From assembly GCA_031411495.1 (NCBI GenBank), contig JANOBD010000100.1, positions 1 to 64,000 on the forward strand: a stretch of DNA of 64,000 nucleotides, given 5' to 3'. The notes under the pieces are model-generated. The model did no database searches and was not told the DNA's origin. It saw only the letters and a list, made by a program, of their open reading frames with translations. Within the stretch, counting starts at the first letter, position 1, and each line of letters opens with the position of its first letter. The position numbers and the translations under genes are program-made. Below, piece by piece: positions 43,482-51,399 of this stretch. This stretch comes from JANOBD01 sp031411495 (lineage in GTDB: Bacteria; Planctomycetota; Phycisphaerae; Tepidisphaerales; Tepidisphaeraceae).

Positions 43482-44216
43482 ATGAGCTTTAACATCATCC
43501 CCAGTATCGATTTACGGAGCGGAAAGGTCGTGCGACTCCAGCAGGGGGACTTCTCCCGGCAGCTCGATTACGACCTCGACCCGCTCGCGGTCGCGAAGTC
43601 GTTCCAGGCGGATGGGGCGAGGATCATGCACATCGTCGATCTGGACGGCGCCAAGGAAGGGCGCGTCCTTCAGGAAAAACTCATCGGCGACATCGCCCAC
43701 GCGACCACGCTCACTATCCAGGCCGGCGGCGGGATTCGGACCGAGGACGACATCCGCCGGCTCCTCGATGCCGGCGTCCACCGCGTCGTCATCGGGACGG
43801 CCGCCCTCAACAACTGGCGGTGGTTCGAGCGCGCCAGCCTCGGCGAGTTCGCGAAAAAACTCGTCCTGGCCATCGACGCGAAGGCCGGCATGGTCGCCAC
43901 CCACGGCTGGACCGAAACCAGTTCCAACAGCGCGATCGACGTCGCGAAAACCGTCAACGGCTGGCCACTCGCCGGATTGCTCTACACCGATGTGGCCAAG
44001 GACGGCATGCTGCAGGGCCCGAACGTGGAAGCGACGGCCGAACTGGCGCAAGTTACAGATGTGCCGGTCGTCGCTTCGGGCGGCGTGGGCTCGCTGGAAC
44101 ACATTCGGGAACTGCTGGGCAAGGGCATCTGGGGCGTGATCCTCGGCCGGTCACTTCATGATGGGAAGGTGAAGTTGAAGGAAGCGATTGAGGTCGGAAT
44201 GCAAAATGAGAAATGA
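43482..44216 (+). CDS. hisA: Phosphoribosylformimino-5-aminoimidazole carboxamide ribotide isomerase
   Basis: The 244-residue TIM-barrel enzyme catalyses the fourth step of histidine synthesis (ProFAR to PRFAR). Catalytic aspartates are in IIPSIDLRSGKVVRLQQGD (residue about 10) and in LYTDVAKDGML (about 170); IQAGGGIRTEDDIRRLLDAG and VVASGGVGSLEHI are phosphate-binding loops. GGGAGG (43471-43476) precedes ATG 43482. No other his gene is adjacent. The last residues (MQNEK) are encoded by a dispersed repeat shared with the end of the convergent thiE gene. Confidence 0.95.
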   Translation: MSFNIIPSIDLRSGKVVRLQQGDFSRQLDYDLDPLAVAKSFQADGARIMHIVDLDGAKEGRVLQEKLIGDIAHATTLTIQAGGGIRTEDDIRRLLDAGVHRVVIGTAALNNWRWFERASLGEFAKKLVLAIDAKAGMVATHGWTETSSNSAIDVAKTVNGWPLAGLLYTDVAKDGMLQGPNVEATAELAQVTDVPVVASGGVGSLEHIRELLGKGIWGVILGRSLHDGKVKLKEAIEVGMQNEK

Positions 44217-44307
44217 GCAATGCAAAATCACGGAGATTGAAATCGGATCGGCGCGGCGGGGATCGCTCGTCCATTTCTCATTTCGCATTTCGCATTTTGT
44301 ATTTGAA
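44196..44307. repeat. Dispersed inverted repeat at the convergent hisA/thiE ends
   Basis: The left arm (GGAATGCAAAATGAGAAATG..., 44196-44230) and right arm (...CATTTCTCATTTCGCATTTCG..., 44271-44307) are imperfect inverses built from AAAATGAGAAATG-like words. Both genes read into their nearest arm, which supplies the last codons and stop of each. Confidence 0.7.
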
Positions 44308-45396
44308 GCTCGCCGCCGCCGATTCGACATCTTCCGCCCCCACCACCGCCTGCGTAACCGCGACCGCCTTGAGCCCGGCCGCGAGCACGGACTCCAGATT
44401 CTCGATCCTGATGCCGGCGATGCCGACCGCGGGGATCCGGATCTGGCTGGCGACTTGCCTTGCATATTCGAGCCCGGCGACGAACTCTCTGGGCTTGGTC
44501 GGGCTTTTGAAAATCGGCCCGACGCCGATGTAGTCGGCCCCGTCTTCGACGGCCTTTCGCGCGTGGGCGATCTCGTGGGTACTGACGCCGACGAGCTTGT
44601 CGCCGACGATTCTCCGCACATCGCGAACGGACAGATCGGACTGGCCGACGTGAACGCCGTCGGCATCGCTCAGCACGGCGATGTCGGCCCGGTCGTTGAT
44701 GATGCACAGGACATCGTGTTGCCGGCAGAGTTCGACGAGCAGTCGCGCGCGGCGGAGCAGTTCGCCGCCGTCCATGTTTTTCTCGCGAAGCTGAAGACAA
44801 TCCGCCCCGCCGGCGATGGCGAGACGGGCGCATGCGAGCCAGTCGCGGGAAGGGATGAGGGCGGAGGGCGGAGGGATAAATTGGCCAACTCCTCCTTCAT
44901 CCCTGGTCCCTCCTCCCTCATCCCTACGCACCCGACACGCCTCCTCCGTAATCAACACATACAACCGCACCTGTGCAAACCGCGTCGCCAGCGGGCGCAA
45001 ACGTTGCGCGATCGTGGCTTCGACGGTATAGAACCGGTAGCGGAGTTGTTCGACCGTGGCCGCGAGCGACGGATCGATCAGCTTGGCGTGCTCTTCGATG
45101 CTGCGGAGCGACTCGCCCAGCCGCTTGCAGTTGGCCACGACGAGTTGACGTTCCGACTCGCGCGCCGTTTCGCTCGGCATGGCGATCTGCGTGCCGACGT
45201 CGCCGCTCACGTCGCGGTGCGGAATGGCCCGGTCGGCCAGCGGTTGGGTCGCGAGGGAGAAGTCGTGGCGGATCGATTTGAGCGCGGCGGACAAGTCGGC
45301 GTCATCCAGGCCGAAGCGGACGAAGTCTTCGATCACTCGCAGCCCTTCACGGGCCCGGTTAAAGTTCGCGTCGAGAATACGCAGGATCGAATGCAT
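44278..45396 (-). CDS. thiE: ThiD2-ThiE fusion: thiamine-phosphate synthase with N-terminal ThiD2 domain
   Basis: The product (372 residues) joins two steps of thiamine synthesis. The N-terminal ~130 residues match ThiD2 (ILDANFNRAREGLRVIEDFV, IRHDFSLATQPLADRAIPHR), thought to phosphorylate the HMP intermediate. The C-terminal ~215 residues are a ThiE thiamine-phosphate synthase (AIAGGADCLQLREKNMDGGE, CIINDRADIAVLSDADGVHV, GVSTHEIAHARKAVEDGADY, IGVGPIFKSPTK). Between them is a linker RRDEGGGTRDEGG...SALIPSR encoded by an in-frame dispersed repeat. The C-terminus (KMRNAK) also derives from repeat DNA. ATG 45396 (MHSILRILDANF) is chosen because the ThiD2 homology begins there; the methylase gene starts 39 bases upstream on the other strand. 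Confidence 0.9.
   Translation of the reverse strand: MHSILRILDANFNRAREGLRVIEDFVRFGLDDADLSAALKSIRHDFSLATQPLADRAIPHRDVSGDVGTQIAMPSETARESERQLVVANCKRLGESLRSIEEHAKLIDPSLAATVEQLRYRFYTVEATIAQRLRPLATRFAQVRLYVLITEEACRVRRDEGGGTRDEGGVGQFIPPPSALIPSRDWLACARLAIAGGADCLQLREKNMDGGELLRRARLLVELCRQHDVLCIINDRADIAVLSDADGVHVGQSDLSVRDVRRIVGDKLVGVSTHEIAHARKAVEDGADYIGVGPIFKSPTKPREFVAGLEYARQVASQIRIPAVGIAGIRIENLESVLAAGLKAVAVTQAVVGAEDVESAAASFKYKMRNAK
44852..44925. repeat. Dispersed inverted repeat inserted in frame within thiE
   Basis: GGGATGAGGGCGGAGGGCGG... (44852-44877) and ...TCATCCCTGGTCCCTCCTCC... (44898-44925) are imperfect inverses of the same type as the intergenic copy at 52232-52326. Here the unit lies inside the thiE reading frame, between the ThiD2 and ThiE domains, without disrupting the frame. 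Confidence 0.75.
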
Positions 45397-45434
45397 CGGG
45401 AACGCAAAGATACAGGGACCAGAAGGCAAAACAC

Positions 45435-46565
45435 ATGGCGATAGCGACCTCACGAATCTCTCAGAAGGAAAAGCAGAAGGAAGTGCGGATGGCCGCCCGA
45501 AAAGTGAAGGCCGCGCCCGTCCCCGTGATGATGGCGGCCCGATCGTCGCCAGGCACGATCCCGCAGAACCAGATCATCAATGCCGACAGCATCGCGTATT
45601 TAAACTCGCTGCCCGAGGGATGGTGCGACCTGGCGTTCGCCGACCCGCCGTTCAACATCGGCTATCTCTATCACGGCTACGAAGACAAGAAGAACGTGGA
45701 CGAGTACGTCGACTGGAGCGAGCAGTGGATGGCCGCCGTCTACCGCGCCCTCAAGCCGACGGGCAGCTTCTATCTGGCGATCGGCGATGAGTTTGCCGCC
45801 GACCTGTGCGTGGTGGCGCGGCGCAAGCTCGGCTTCCACCTGCGGAACTGGATCATCTGGCACTACACTTTCGGCCAGCAGACCAAGAAGATGTTCGCCA
45901 AGAGCCACACCCACATCCTCTACTTCTCGAAACAGAAGCCGGAGGCGGGGATGGGGAACCTGACGTTTAACGCCGACGCCATCCGGGTGAAGAGCGCGCG
46001 CCAGACGACCTACAACGACCTTCGCGCCAACAACAAGGGAAAGCTGCCGGATGACACGTGGTTCCTCCGTCCCCAGGAAACCAGCTTCGCCGAGAGCGGC
46101 TACGCGAGGTTTGTCGAACGGCAGAAGGACATCCCGGAAGATCAGTTCCTCCCGGTCGACTTCTTCGATCCGGCTTCCGACACCTGGTACGTGAGCCGGC
46201 TGTGCGGAACGTTCAAGGAGCGTGAAGGCTGGCACGGCTGCCAGATGCCGATGGCGGTGCTGGACCGGATCATCAAGGCCTCCAGCAACCCCGGCGACAT
46301 CGTGCTGGACCCGTTCAACGGCTCCGGGACGACGGCCGTGAGCGCCGCCCTGCTGGGCCGGAAATACGTCGGCATCGACCAGAGTGCGGAATACGTAAAG
46401 TTCGCGCAAGCCCGCCTGGCGCATGCGCTAGAATCCGCCGGCAAGGACGACGCGAGCGAGTTGTTCAAAAAGGACCGGGCTAGCCGGGTCGAGACAGAAA
46501 CCGACGCTTTCGGGAGAAAACGCGTGGAGCGCACCTATAATCGAAGGAAGGCAAAACCTGATTGA
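45435..46565 (+). CDS. Orphan beta-class N6-adenine/N4-cytosine DNA methyltransferase
   Basis: The 376-residue enzyme has catalytic motif IV DPPFNIGY (about residue 70) before the SAM-binding motif I region DPFNGSGTTAVSAALLGRKY (about residue 292), the order of beta-class methylases such as CcrM/HinfI-type. WIIWHYTFGQQTKKMFAKSH lies between. The N-terminal ~40 residues are Lys/Ala-rich and the C-terminus is basic (FGRKRVERTYNRRKAKPD), as in DNA-binding proteins. No restriction endonuclease or specificity subunit is adjacent, so it is probably a solitary, regulatory methylase. AGAAGG (45419-45424) precedes ATG 45435. Recognition site cannot be deduced. Confidence 0.9.
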   Translation: MAIATSRISQKEKQKEVRMAARKVKAAPVPVMMAARSSPGTIPQNQIINADSIAYLNSLPEGWCDLAFADPPFNIGYLYHGYEDKKNVDEYVDWSEQWMAAVYRALKPTGSFYLAIGDEFAADLCVVARRKLGFHLRNWIIWHYTFGQQTKKMFAKSHTHILYFSKQKPEAGMGNLTFNADAIRVKSARQTTYNDLRANNKGKLPDDTWFLRPQETSFAESGYARFVERQKDIPEDQFLPVDFFDPASDTWYVSRLCGTFKEREGWHGCQMPMAVLDRIIKASSNPGDIVLDPFNGSGTTAVSAALLGRKYVGIDQSAEYVKFAQARLAHALESAGKDDASELFKKDRASRVETETDAFGRKRVERTYNRRKAKPD

Positions 46566-46604
46566 ACGGCCGTGGGCGCAGACGTATCAGGTGCCGGAGA
46601 GAAA

Positions 46605-47183
46605 ATGACCTCACTCGGCAACGACATTCTCGATCTACCGGTCTCCGGGGTGAATCTGGGTGCTGCAACGCTCGGCGGGCAGATCCACTCCGCCGACCTG
46701 ACCGTGCTCGTGTTCCTGCGCCATCTCGGTTGCATCTTCTGCAAAGAAACGGTCCGCGACCTCCGTGCCGCGTCTGAGGCCGACCCGTCTTACCCGCAAG
46801 TCGTCTTCGTGGGCCAAGGTGATCTCGAAGAGTCGAGATCGTTCGCCGAAAAATTATGGCCGGCCATGTCGATCGTCAGCGATCCCGGCAAAACCTTTTA
46901 TACCGCGATGGGCCTGGGTAAAGGGAGCCTCTACCAGATGTTTGGCCCGAGCGTGTGGGCGTGCGGACTGCGTGCGATGGTGAAGGGCAACCTGCAGACG
47001 CGGATCGTCGGTGACCTCTGGACGATGCCCGGCGCCTTTGCGGTCGATCGCAGAGGCATGATCCTCTGGCATCACGATTTCGAGAACATCGGCGATCACC
47101 CGAATTGGAAGTCGCTGCCCGCCGAACTTCGCTCGGCCGCACAAAACGTCGCGGCTCTCACCCCGGCTGCTTCGCCGATTTGA
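46605..47183 (+). CDS. Peroxiredoxin/AhpC-TSA-2-like redoxin
   Basis: The 192-residue protein belongs to the AhpC/TSA-2 (SelL-/PRXL2-like) redoxins. Its CxxC is in VLVFLRHLGCIFCKETVRDL (about residue 55); WTMPGAFAVDRRGMILWHHD near the C-terminus matches the family. A role in thiol or peroxide chemistry is likely. GGAGA precedes ATG 46605 closely. Its 3' end overlaps the convergent comEC gene by 26 bases. Confidence 0.82.
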   Translation: MTSLGNDILDLPVSGVNLGAATLGGQIHSADLTVLVFLRHLGCIFCKETVRDLRAASEADPSYPQVVFVGQGDLEESRSFAEKLWPAMSIVSDPGKTFYTAMGLGKGSLYQMFGPSVWACGLRAMVKGNLQTRIVGDLWTMPGAFAVDRRGMILWHHDFENIGDHPNWKSLPAELRSAAQNVAALTPAASPI

Positions 47184-49653
47184 GAAAGCTCTGGACCTTC
47201 ACCGATCCATCGGCGTCGAGGAGGAGGGTGATCGCGCCGCACTTGTCGGTGCGCATCAGGTTCCTTCCGGCCATCATCTGATCAAACCGAACCTGCTTTC
47301 CGGTGAGCGTCCGGTCGTTGCTGGAGACGATCCAGGTCGGCGCAACCCGATCGACGAAGCGGGGCGTGATCTCTTCAGAACTGCCGTGATGCATCGCGAC
47401 GAGGATGTCACTCTTCAACTCATCGTTTTGGTCGAGGAGTGCCTTCATGCCGTCCGCCTGGATGTCGCCGGTGAAGAGGACCGACCGTTCGCCGACGCGG
47501 AGCTGAGTGACCAGAGACGTGTCATTGGCCTCGAAGCCGGTGTCGTGCGCCGGCCAGAGCACGCGGATGGAGATGTCGCGGCCCAGCGGGATCTGGTCAC
47601 CCGGATGGGCGATACGCGGCGGGAGGTTGATCGACTCGAGATCGCGCAGCAGCGCGACGCCGGTAGATGTTTCGCGGGCGCTGGCCGGGAATCCGTCGCC
47701 GACGATCACTTCGCGAACGCCGTACGCATCGGCGATCTCCGTAACGCCGGAGTAGTGATCGGTGTTGGCGTGGCTGATAAAGATCGTATCGATCGACGTG
47801 TGGCCGAGTTCGCGCAGCACCGGCACGACGACATTGCTGTTGAGATCGGAAAGGGAGTTGCTGCCACAGTCCATCAGCACGACGCGGCCGCCGGCCGGCT
47901 CGATCAACGCGCATTGCCCGGCGCCGACGGCCATCAGGGTCACGCGGGTCTGACCGGATTTGAGCGTGTGTGACGACCCGAACACGTACGGCCCGATCAG
48001 CATGTAGCCGAACGCGAACACCAGCAGTACCCACGATGCGAGACGAACGCTCGGATACCGCCAGCGGACGACGACCAGCGCGATGGCGACCCAGCAGAGC
48101 GCGATCATCAGCAGCGTCGGCGCGGTGAGGGGTACGTCGCCGGCGGGGAACTTCGCCAACCAGTCCACCACGCCGCGCATCCACCCGCTCGCCGCGCCGG
48201 CGGCGCTGGCGAGCGGAACGCCCAGCGACGGGATCAGCCACGTCAGGACGATCTTGGCCACTCCCAGGCAGAGCGCCACAACCACGAACGGCGCCAGCGC
48301 GATGCTCGCGACAACCGCCCACGGATTCAGCCTGGAAAAGTGCAGCGCCACCAGCGGCATGCTCACCAGCCACGCGATCATGCCGGCGCTGAGCGTCAAC
48401 ACCACCCGCCGATCGATCCACTTCATCACCCTCGTCGGCCGCGGCATCAGTTCCTGTTCGCTCGGACGCATCACGTCGATCTCGTTCACGAACCGGACCG
48501 ACGCCTTCTCGCCGAACAGGATCAGCCCGAGCACGGTGATGAAGCTCAGCTGGAAGCCGGCGTTGAACAGGTCGAGCGGATGGGTTGCGAGCATGAGCGC
48601 GACCGTCATCGCCAGCAGCTGAACCAGCTTGCTGAATCGCGAGCCGAGAAACGCGAACCCGATCACGAGGAAGAGGATGACCGAGCGAAGGACCGGCGGC
48701 GAGGGCGTCGCGATCAGCCCGTAGAGCGCGATGACGAGCATCGTCGCGACCCAGCAGAATCGCGGACCGAAGCGGATCAGTCTCAGGAAGAGGAACACGA
48801 CGCCACCCACGACGGCGATGTGCATACCGCTGATCGCCAGGTGATGGCTCGTGCCGGTTTTCTGGAACTGTTCGTTCACATCGCGCAGCTCGGGGTCGTA
48901 GTCGCCGAGGACGAGCGCACCCAGCAGTGCGTGATCGAGCGAATGCTCCGGCGAGAATCCCTCGGTCAGCGCATCCCGCGCGGATTCCCGCAGCCGGGTG
49001 AGCCACGGTGCGGGGCTGTCGTCGAGGATCGTCACGTTGGCCGCGTGAACGATCTGCACGCTGCAGAGCACGCCCTTGTCGCGGTAGTAGCGCTGCCAGT
49101 CGAACTGCCCGGGATTCATCGCCACGCCCGGCCGCTCGAGCATCCCGACGATCTGCACGGTCTGTCCGGCAGCCAATTGCGGGTTCGGCTCGCGGATCTG
49201 CACGAGCACGTCGCCGCTGGCGTCCCTCCAGCCGTTCCACGTCAGCAACTGCTTCACGCGCGCGAGCGTGACTTGCCGCGGCGGGATCGGAAACCGCTGG
49301 CCGAAGGTCATCGTGCGCAGACGCGGCTCGTTGGGGAGATAGAGCCTCAGCTGGCAGAGTCGGGGCGCATCGCTTGCGTAATGGGTGATGTGGTCGCGCG
49401 GGTAAAAGTACGCCATCAACTGCGTGCTCGCGATCGCGCAGCAGAGGGTGGCGATGAGCAGGATCGATGAGCACGTCCAGGCGCGATGCAAAACGAGCGC
49501 GCCCGCGAACAGCGCAACCGCGCCCACCCCGCACCAGAGCCAGGGCAGCGCGGGAACGTGTTTTCCCAGCACGACGCCCACGATCAGCGCGATCGCGACC
49601 GGCACCGCTGGCGCACGCGAGAAAACGAATGTCGCTCGGATGACCCGTCCCAT
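47158..49653 (-). CDS. comEC: ComEC/Rec2 family DNA-uptake channel protein
   Basis: The 831-residue protein has an N-terminal membrane region with the ComEC 'competence' domain: HHLAISGMHIAVVGGVVFLF within a bundle of about ten helices (residues 200-550), preceded by an OB-like segment (SGDVLVQIREPNPQLAAGQT). The C-terminal metallo-beta-lactamase-like domain (residues about 580-830) contains GQCALIEPAGGRVVLMDCGS and FISHANTDHYSGVTEI (SHxxxDH), plus AMHHGSSEEI. It should form the inner-membrane channel through which single-stranded DNA enters during transformation. ATG 49653 (MGRVIRATF) is chosen; the frame is open a little further upstream. Confidence 0.93.
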   Translation of the reverse strand: MGRVIRATFVFSRAPAVPVAIALIVGVVLGKHVPALPWLWCGVGAVALFAGALVLHRAWTCSSILLIATLCCAIASTQLMAYFYPRDHITHYASDAPRLCQLRLYLPNEPRLRTMTFGQRFPIPPRQVTLARVKQLLTWNGWRDASGDVLVQIREPNPQLAAGQTVQIVGMLERPGVAMNPGQFDWQRYYRDKGVLCSVQIVHAANVTILDDSPAPWLTRLRESARDALTEGFSPEHSLDHALLGALVLGDYDPELRDVNEQFQKTGTSHHLAISGMHIAVVGGVVFLFLRLIRFGPRFCWVATMLVIALYGLIATPSPPVLRSVILFLVIGFAFLGSRFSKLVQLLAMTVALMLATHPLDLFNAGFQLSFITVLGLILFGEKASVRFVNEIDVMRPSEQELMPRPTRVMKWIDRRVVLTLSAGMIAWLVSMPLVALHFSRLNPWAVVASIALAPFVVVALCLGVAKIVLTWLIPSLGVPLASAAGAASGWMRGVVDWLAKFPAGDVPLTAPTLLMIALCWVAIALVVVRWRYPSVRLASWVLLVFAFGYMLIGPYVFGSSHTLKSGQTRVTLMAVGAGQCALIEPAGGRVVLMDCGSNSLSDLNSNVVVPVLRELGHTSIDTIFISHANTDHYSGVTEIADAYGVREVIVGDGFPASARETSTGVALLRDLESINLPPRIAHPGDQIPLGRDISIRVLWPAHDTGFEANDTSLVTQLRVGERSVLFTGDIQADGMKALLDQNDELKSDILVAMHHGSSEEITPRFVDRVAPTWIVSSNDRTLTGKQVRFDQMMAGRNLMRTDKCGAITLLLDADGSVKVQSFLKSAKQPG

Positions 49654-49735
49654 TCCCACGGACGTGGAAGGTAATCCGCACGCAAGATTCAAAGAAGAAA
49701 AATCGAGAAGACGTCAGTAGCGATGAGAGTTCGAC

Positions 49736-49805
49736 GTGTAGCCCGCGAGCCTGTTGGCGCTTGGGTCGCGCCCATCGGAAGCGCGAGCAGGCTCGCGGGC
49801 TACAC
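49736..49805. repeat. Perfect 18-bp dispersed inverted repeat
   Basis: GTGTAGCCCGCGAGCCTG (49736-49753) is exactly inverted as CAGGCTCGCGGGCTACAC (49788-49805), loop 34 bases containing GCGC-rich sequence. A half copy occurs at 2501-2521. It lies between convergent comEC and FkbM-type genes' regulatory ends. Confidence 0.85.
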
Positions 49806-49846
49806 AGGTTCTCGAAGTCGTAACGGTTCGTCGGACCGCGATTTTC

Positions 49847-50695
49847 TCACCGCGGAATCGCGACGATGTTGTTATCGCCCAATCGCGCCGCGTCATCGAG
49901 CGTCAGTTCGCGCTCGGCGCCCTCGACACTTCCGCGACAGACGTACCCGAGCGACGCGAGCAGCGTCAGCACCTTTCGCGTCGGTTCGGGTCCGTGCAGC
50001 GCGATCGCGAGTTTCGGGTGATACTTTTCCAGGGTCTTGACCGCGCCGCCAAGCACCAGCGCCTCCGCGCCTTCCGTATCGATCTTCATCATCGCCGGCG
50101 GCGGGAGCGTTTCGCGCTCGATGAGCGCATCCAGCTTCGCGACCTTGATCGACTGCGTTTTTGGAGGCAGCCCGAGGTGTTCGCGCGCTTCGGACGGTTT
50201 GCCGCCGGAGACCTCGTTCAGCACGGCCGTGCCGCCCATGATGTCATCGACCTGCAGCAATTCTTCGCCGTCGTGATCCGAGAGCGCGAGTCGGAACACG
50301 CGAGCGATCGATTCGTGGCCGCCGAGCTTGAGGTTCTGTTCCAGCAGGTCGGCGTTCTCGGTCATCGGCTCGAAACAGACGAGCCGCGAAGCGCCGAGGT
50401 CGCGGGCGATGAAGCGGCTGTAGTAGCCGATGTTAGCGCCGATATCATAGACGACGTCGCCGGGCCTGATCAGCTGTTTGAACATGGCGAGCGTCGAGGC
50501 GTGATGGCCGCCAGCGAAGGGTTTGTCGCCCATCATCCAGCGATGCCGACGCAGCCGGAACGCGAAGTCGCCCAGCCCGTCGACCTTGCGCACCACGACG
50601 CGGTCGGGAACCAGGAACTGCATCTTCGACGCCAGCGCGCCCAGCCCGGGAACGGATTTGATGATGCGCAGCGCGCTACGGTATCCACCTGCCAT
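49847..50695 (-). CDS. FkbM-family methyltransferase
   Basis: The protein (282 residues from ATG 50695) is a SAM-dependent methyltransferase of the FkbM type. VVYDIGANIGYYSRFIARDL is the SAM motif, with LVCFEPMTENADLLEQNLKL, and PAMMKIDTEGAEALVLGG is the FkbM 'D.EG.E' signature. Such enzymes methylate sugars or lipids of surface glycans and natural products. The start is uncertain: ATG 50758 would add 21 residues (MLPETKFPHVS...) but its upstream region is the ribosome binding site of the divergent gene; neither has a clear site of its own. Confidence 0.85.
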   Translation of the reverse strand: MAGGYRSALRIIKSVPGLGALASKMQFLVPDRVVVRKVDGLGDFAFRLRRHRWMMGDKPFAGGHHASTLAMFKQLIRPGDVVYDIGANIGYYSRFIARDLGASRLVCFEPMTENADLLEQNLKLGGHESIARVFRLALSDHDGEELLQVDDIMGGTAVLNEVSGGKPSEAREHLGLPPKTQSIKVAKLDALIERETLPPPAMMKIDTEGAEALVLGGAVKTLEKYHPKLAIALHGPEPTRKVLTLLASLGYVCRGSVEGAERELTLDDAARLGDNNIVAIPR

Positions 50696-50761
50696 TAACG
50701 TGACGATACCACGATCGGCGGTTACGCTCACGTGCGGGAACTTCGTTTCAGGGAGCATTAC

Positions 50762-51319
50762 ATGTCAGATCCGAACATTCCGACTGCGCAATACGTCCCG
50801 CTCGATTACGCGCCGACGCGCCCGACCTCGGTCACCGTGCTCAGCATCATCAGCATCGTCTTCGCAGCGCTCGGCGTAATTTGTGTTCCGATCGGAATCG
50901 TGAGCTATTTCATTCCGACGGTGCAGGAGAGCAATCCCGGCATTGCCGCGGTGAAAAACAATCCGCCGCTGTTTGCGTGGGTGCTCGCGAGCAATCTATT
51001 CGGGTTCGTCATGAGCATCGTACTGATGGCCGCCGCTATCGGTTCGCTCAAGCTCCTCAAGTGGGCGCGTAGCCTGATGATCGCGTATTCGATCATCGGC
51101 ATCCTCACCTCCATCATCGTTACGGTCATCAACACGATCTGGCTTACACCGGTGATGATTCAAAATGCTCCGGCTCAGGCACAGGGTATTGTGAAAGTGT
51201 CGTCTTACGTCGGGGCTGTAATCGGGCTTGTGTTCGGCCTGACGATGCCGGTGCTGGTCCTGATATTCTTCCGCAAGCCGCACGTCGTCGATGCGTTCGA
51301 ACGGCGTCTCACGCTCTGA
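50762..51319 (+). CDS. Four-helix membrane protein, unknown function
   Basis: The 185-residue protein has four hydrophobic segments (about residues 23-45 VTVLSIISIVFAALGVICVP, 70-92 LFAWVLASNLFGFVMSIVLM, 103-125 ARSLMIAYSIIGILTSIIVT, 147-170 YVGAVIGLVFGLTMPVLVLI) and a short polar N-terminus with a TPT/DYAP stretch. I cannot assign a family; the layout is common in small integral membrane proteins. AGGGAG precedes ATG 50762. Confidence 0.75.
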   Translation: MSDPNIPTAQYVPLDYAPTRPTSVTVLSIISIVFAALGVICVPIGIVSYFIPTVQESNPGIAAVKNNPPLFAWVLASNLFGFVMSIVLMAAAIGSLKLLKWARSLMIAYSIIGILTSIIVTVINTIWLTPVMIQNAPAQAQGIVKVSSYVGAVIGLVFGLTMPVLVLIFFRKPHVVDAFERRLTL

Positions 51320-51346
51320 CGCAACACCTGCCGCCGAATGATAAAA

Positions 51347-51370
51347 CGAGCCCGGCCATTGCCGGGCTCG
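51347..51370 (+). terminator. Rho-independent-like terminator after the membrane protein gene
   Basis: CGAGCCCGGC (51347-51356) and GCCGGGCTCG (51361-51370) form a perfect 10-base-pair stem with a CATT loop, 28 bases after the stop codon and also oriented toward the convergent next gene. Confidence 0.75.
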
Positions 51371-51399
51371 CTTCGTTTCAGGCTAGAGGAAAAGTTCTT

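Noticed and set aside
47158..47183. Possible frameshift where the redoxin and comEC genes overlap
   Set aside because: Both C-termini look complete; a 26-base convergent overlap is ordinary.
47597..49681. 694-codon minus-strand frame in another register of comEC
   Set aside because: Arg/Ala-rich shadow of comEC without membrane segments.
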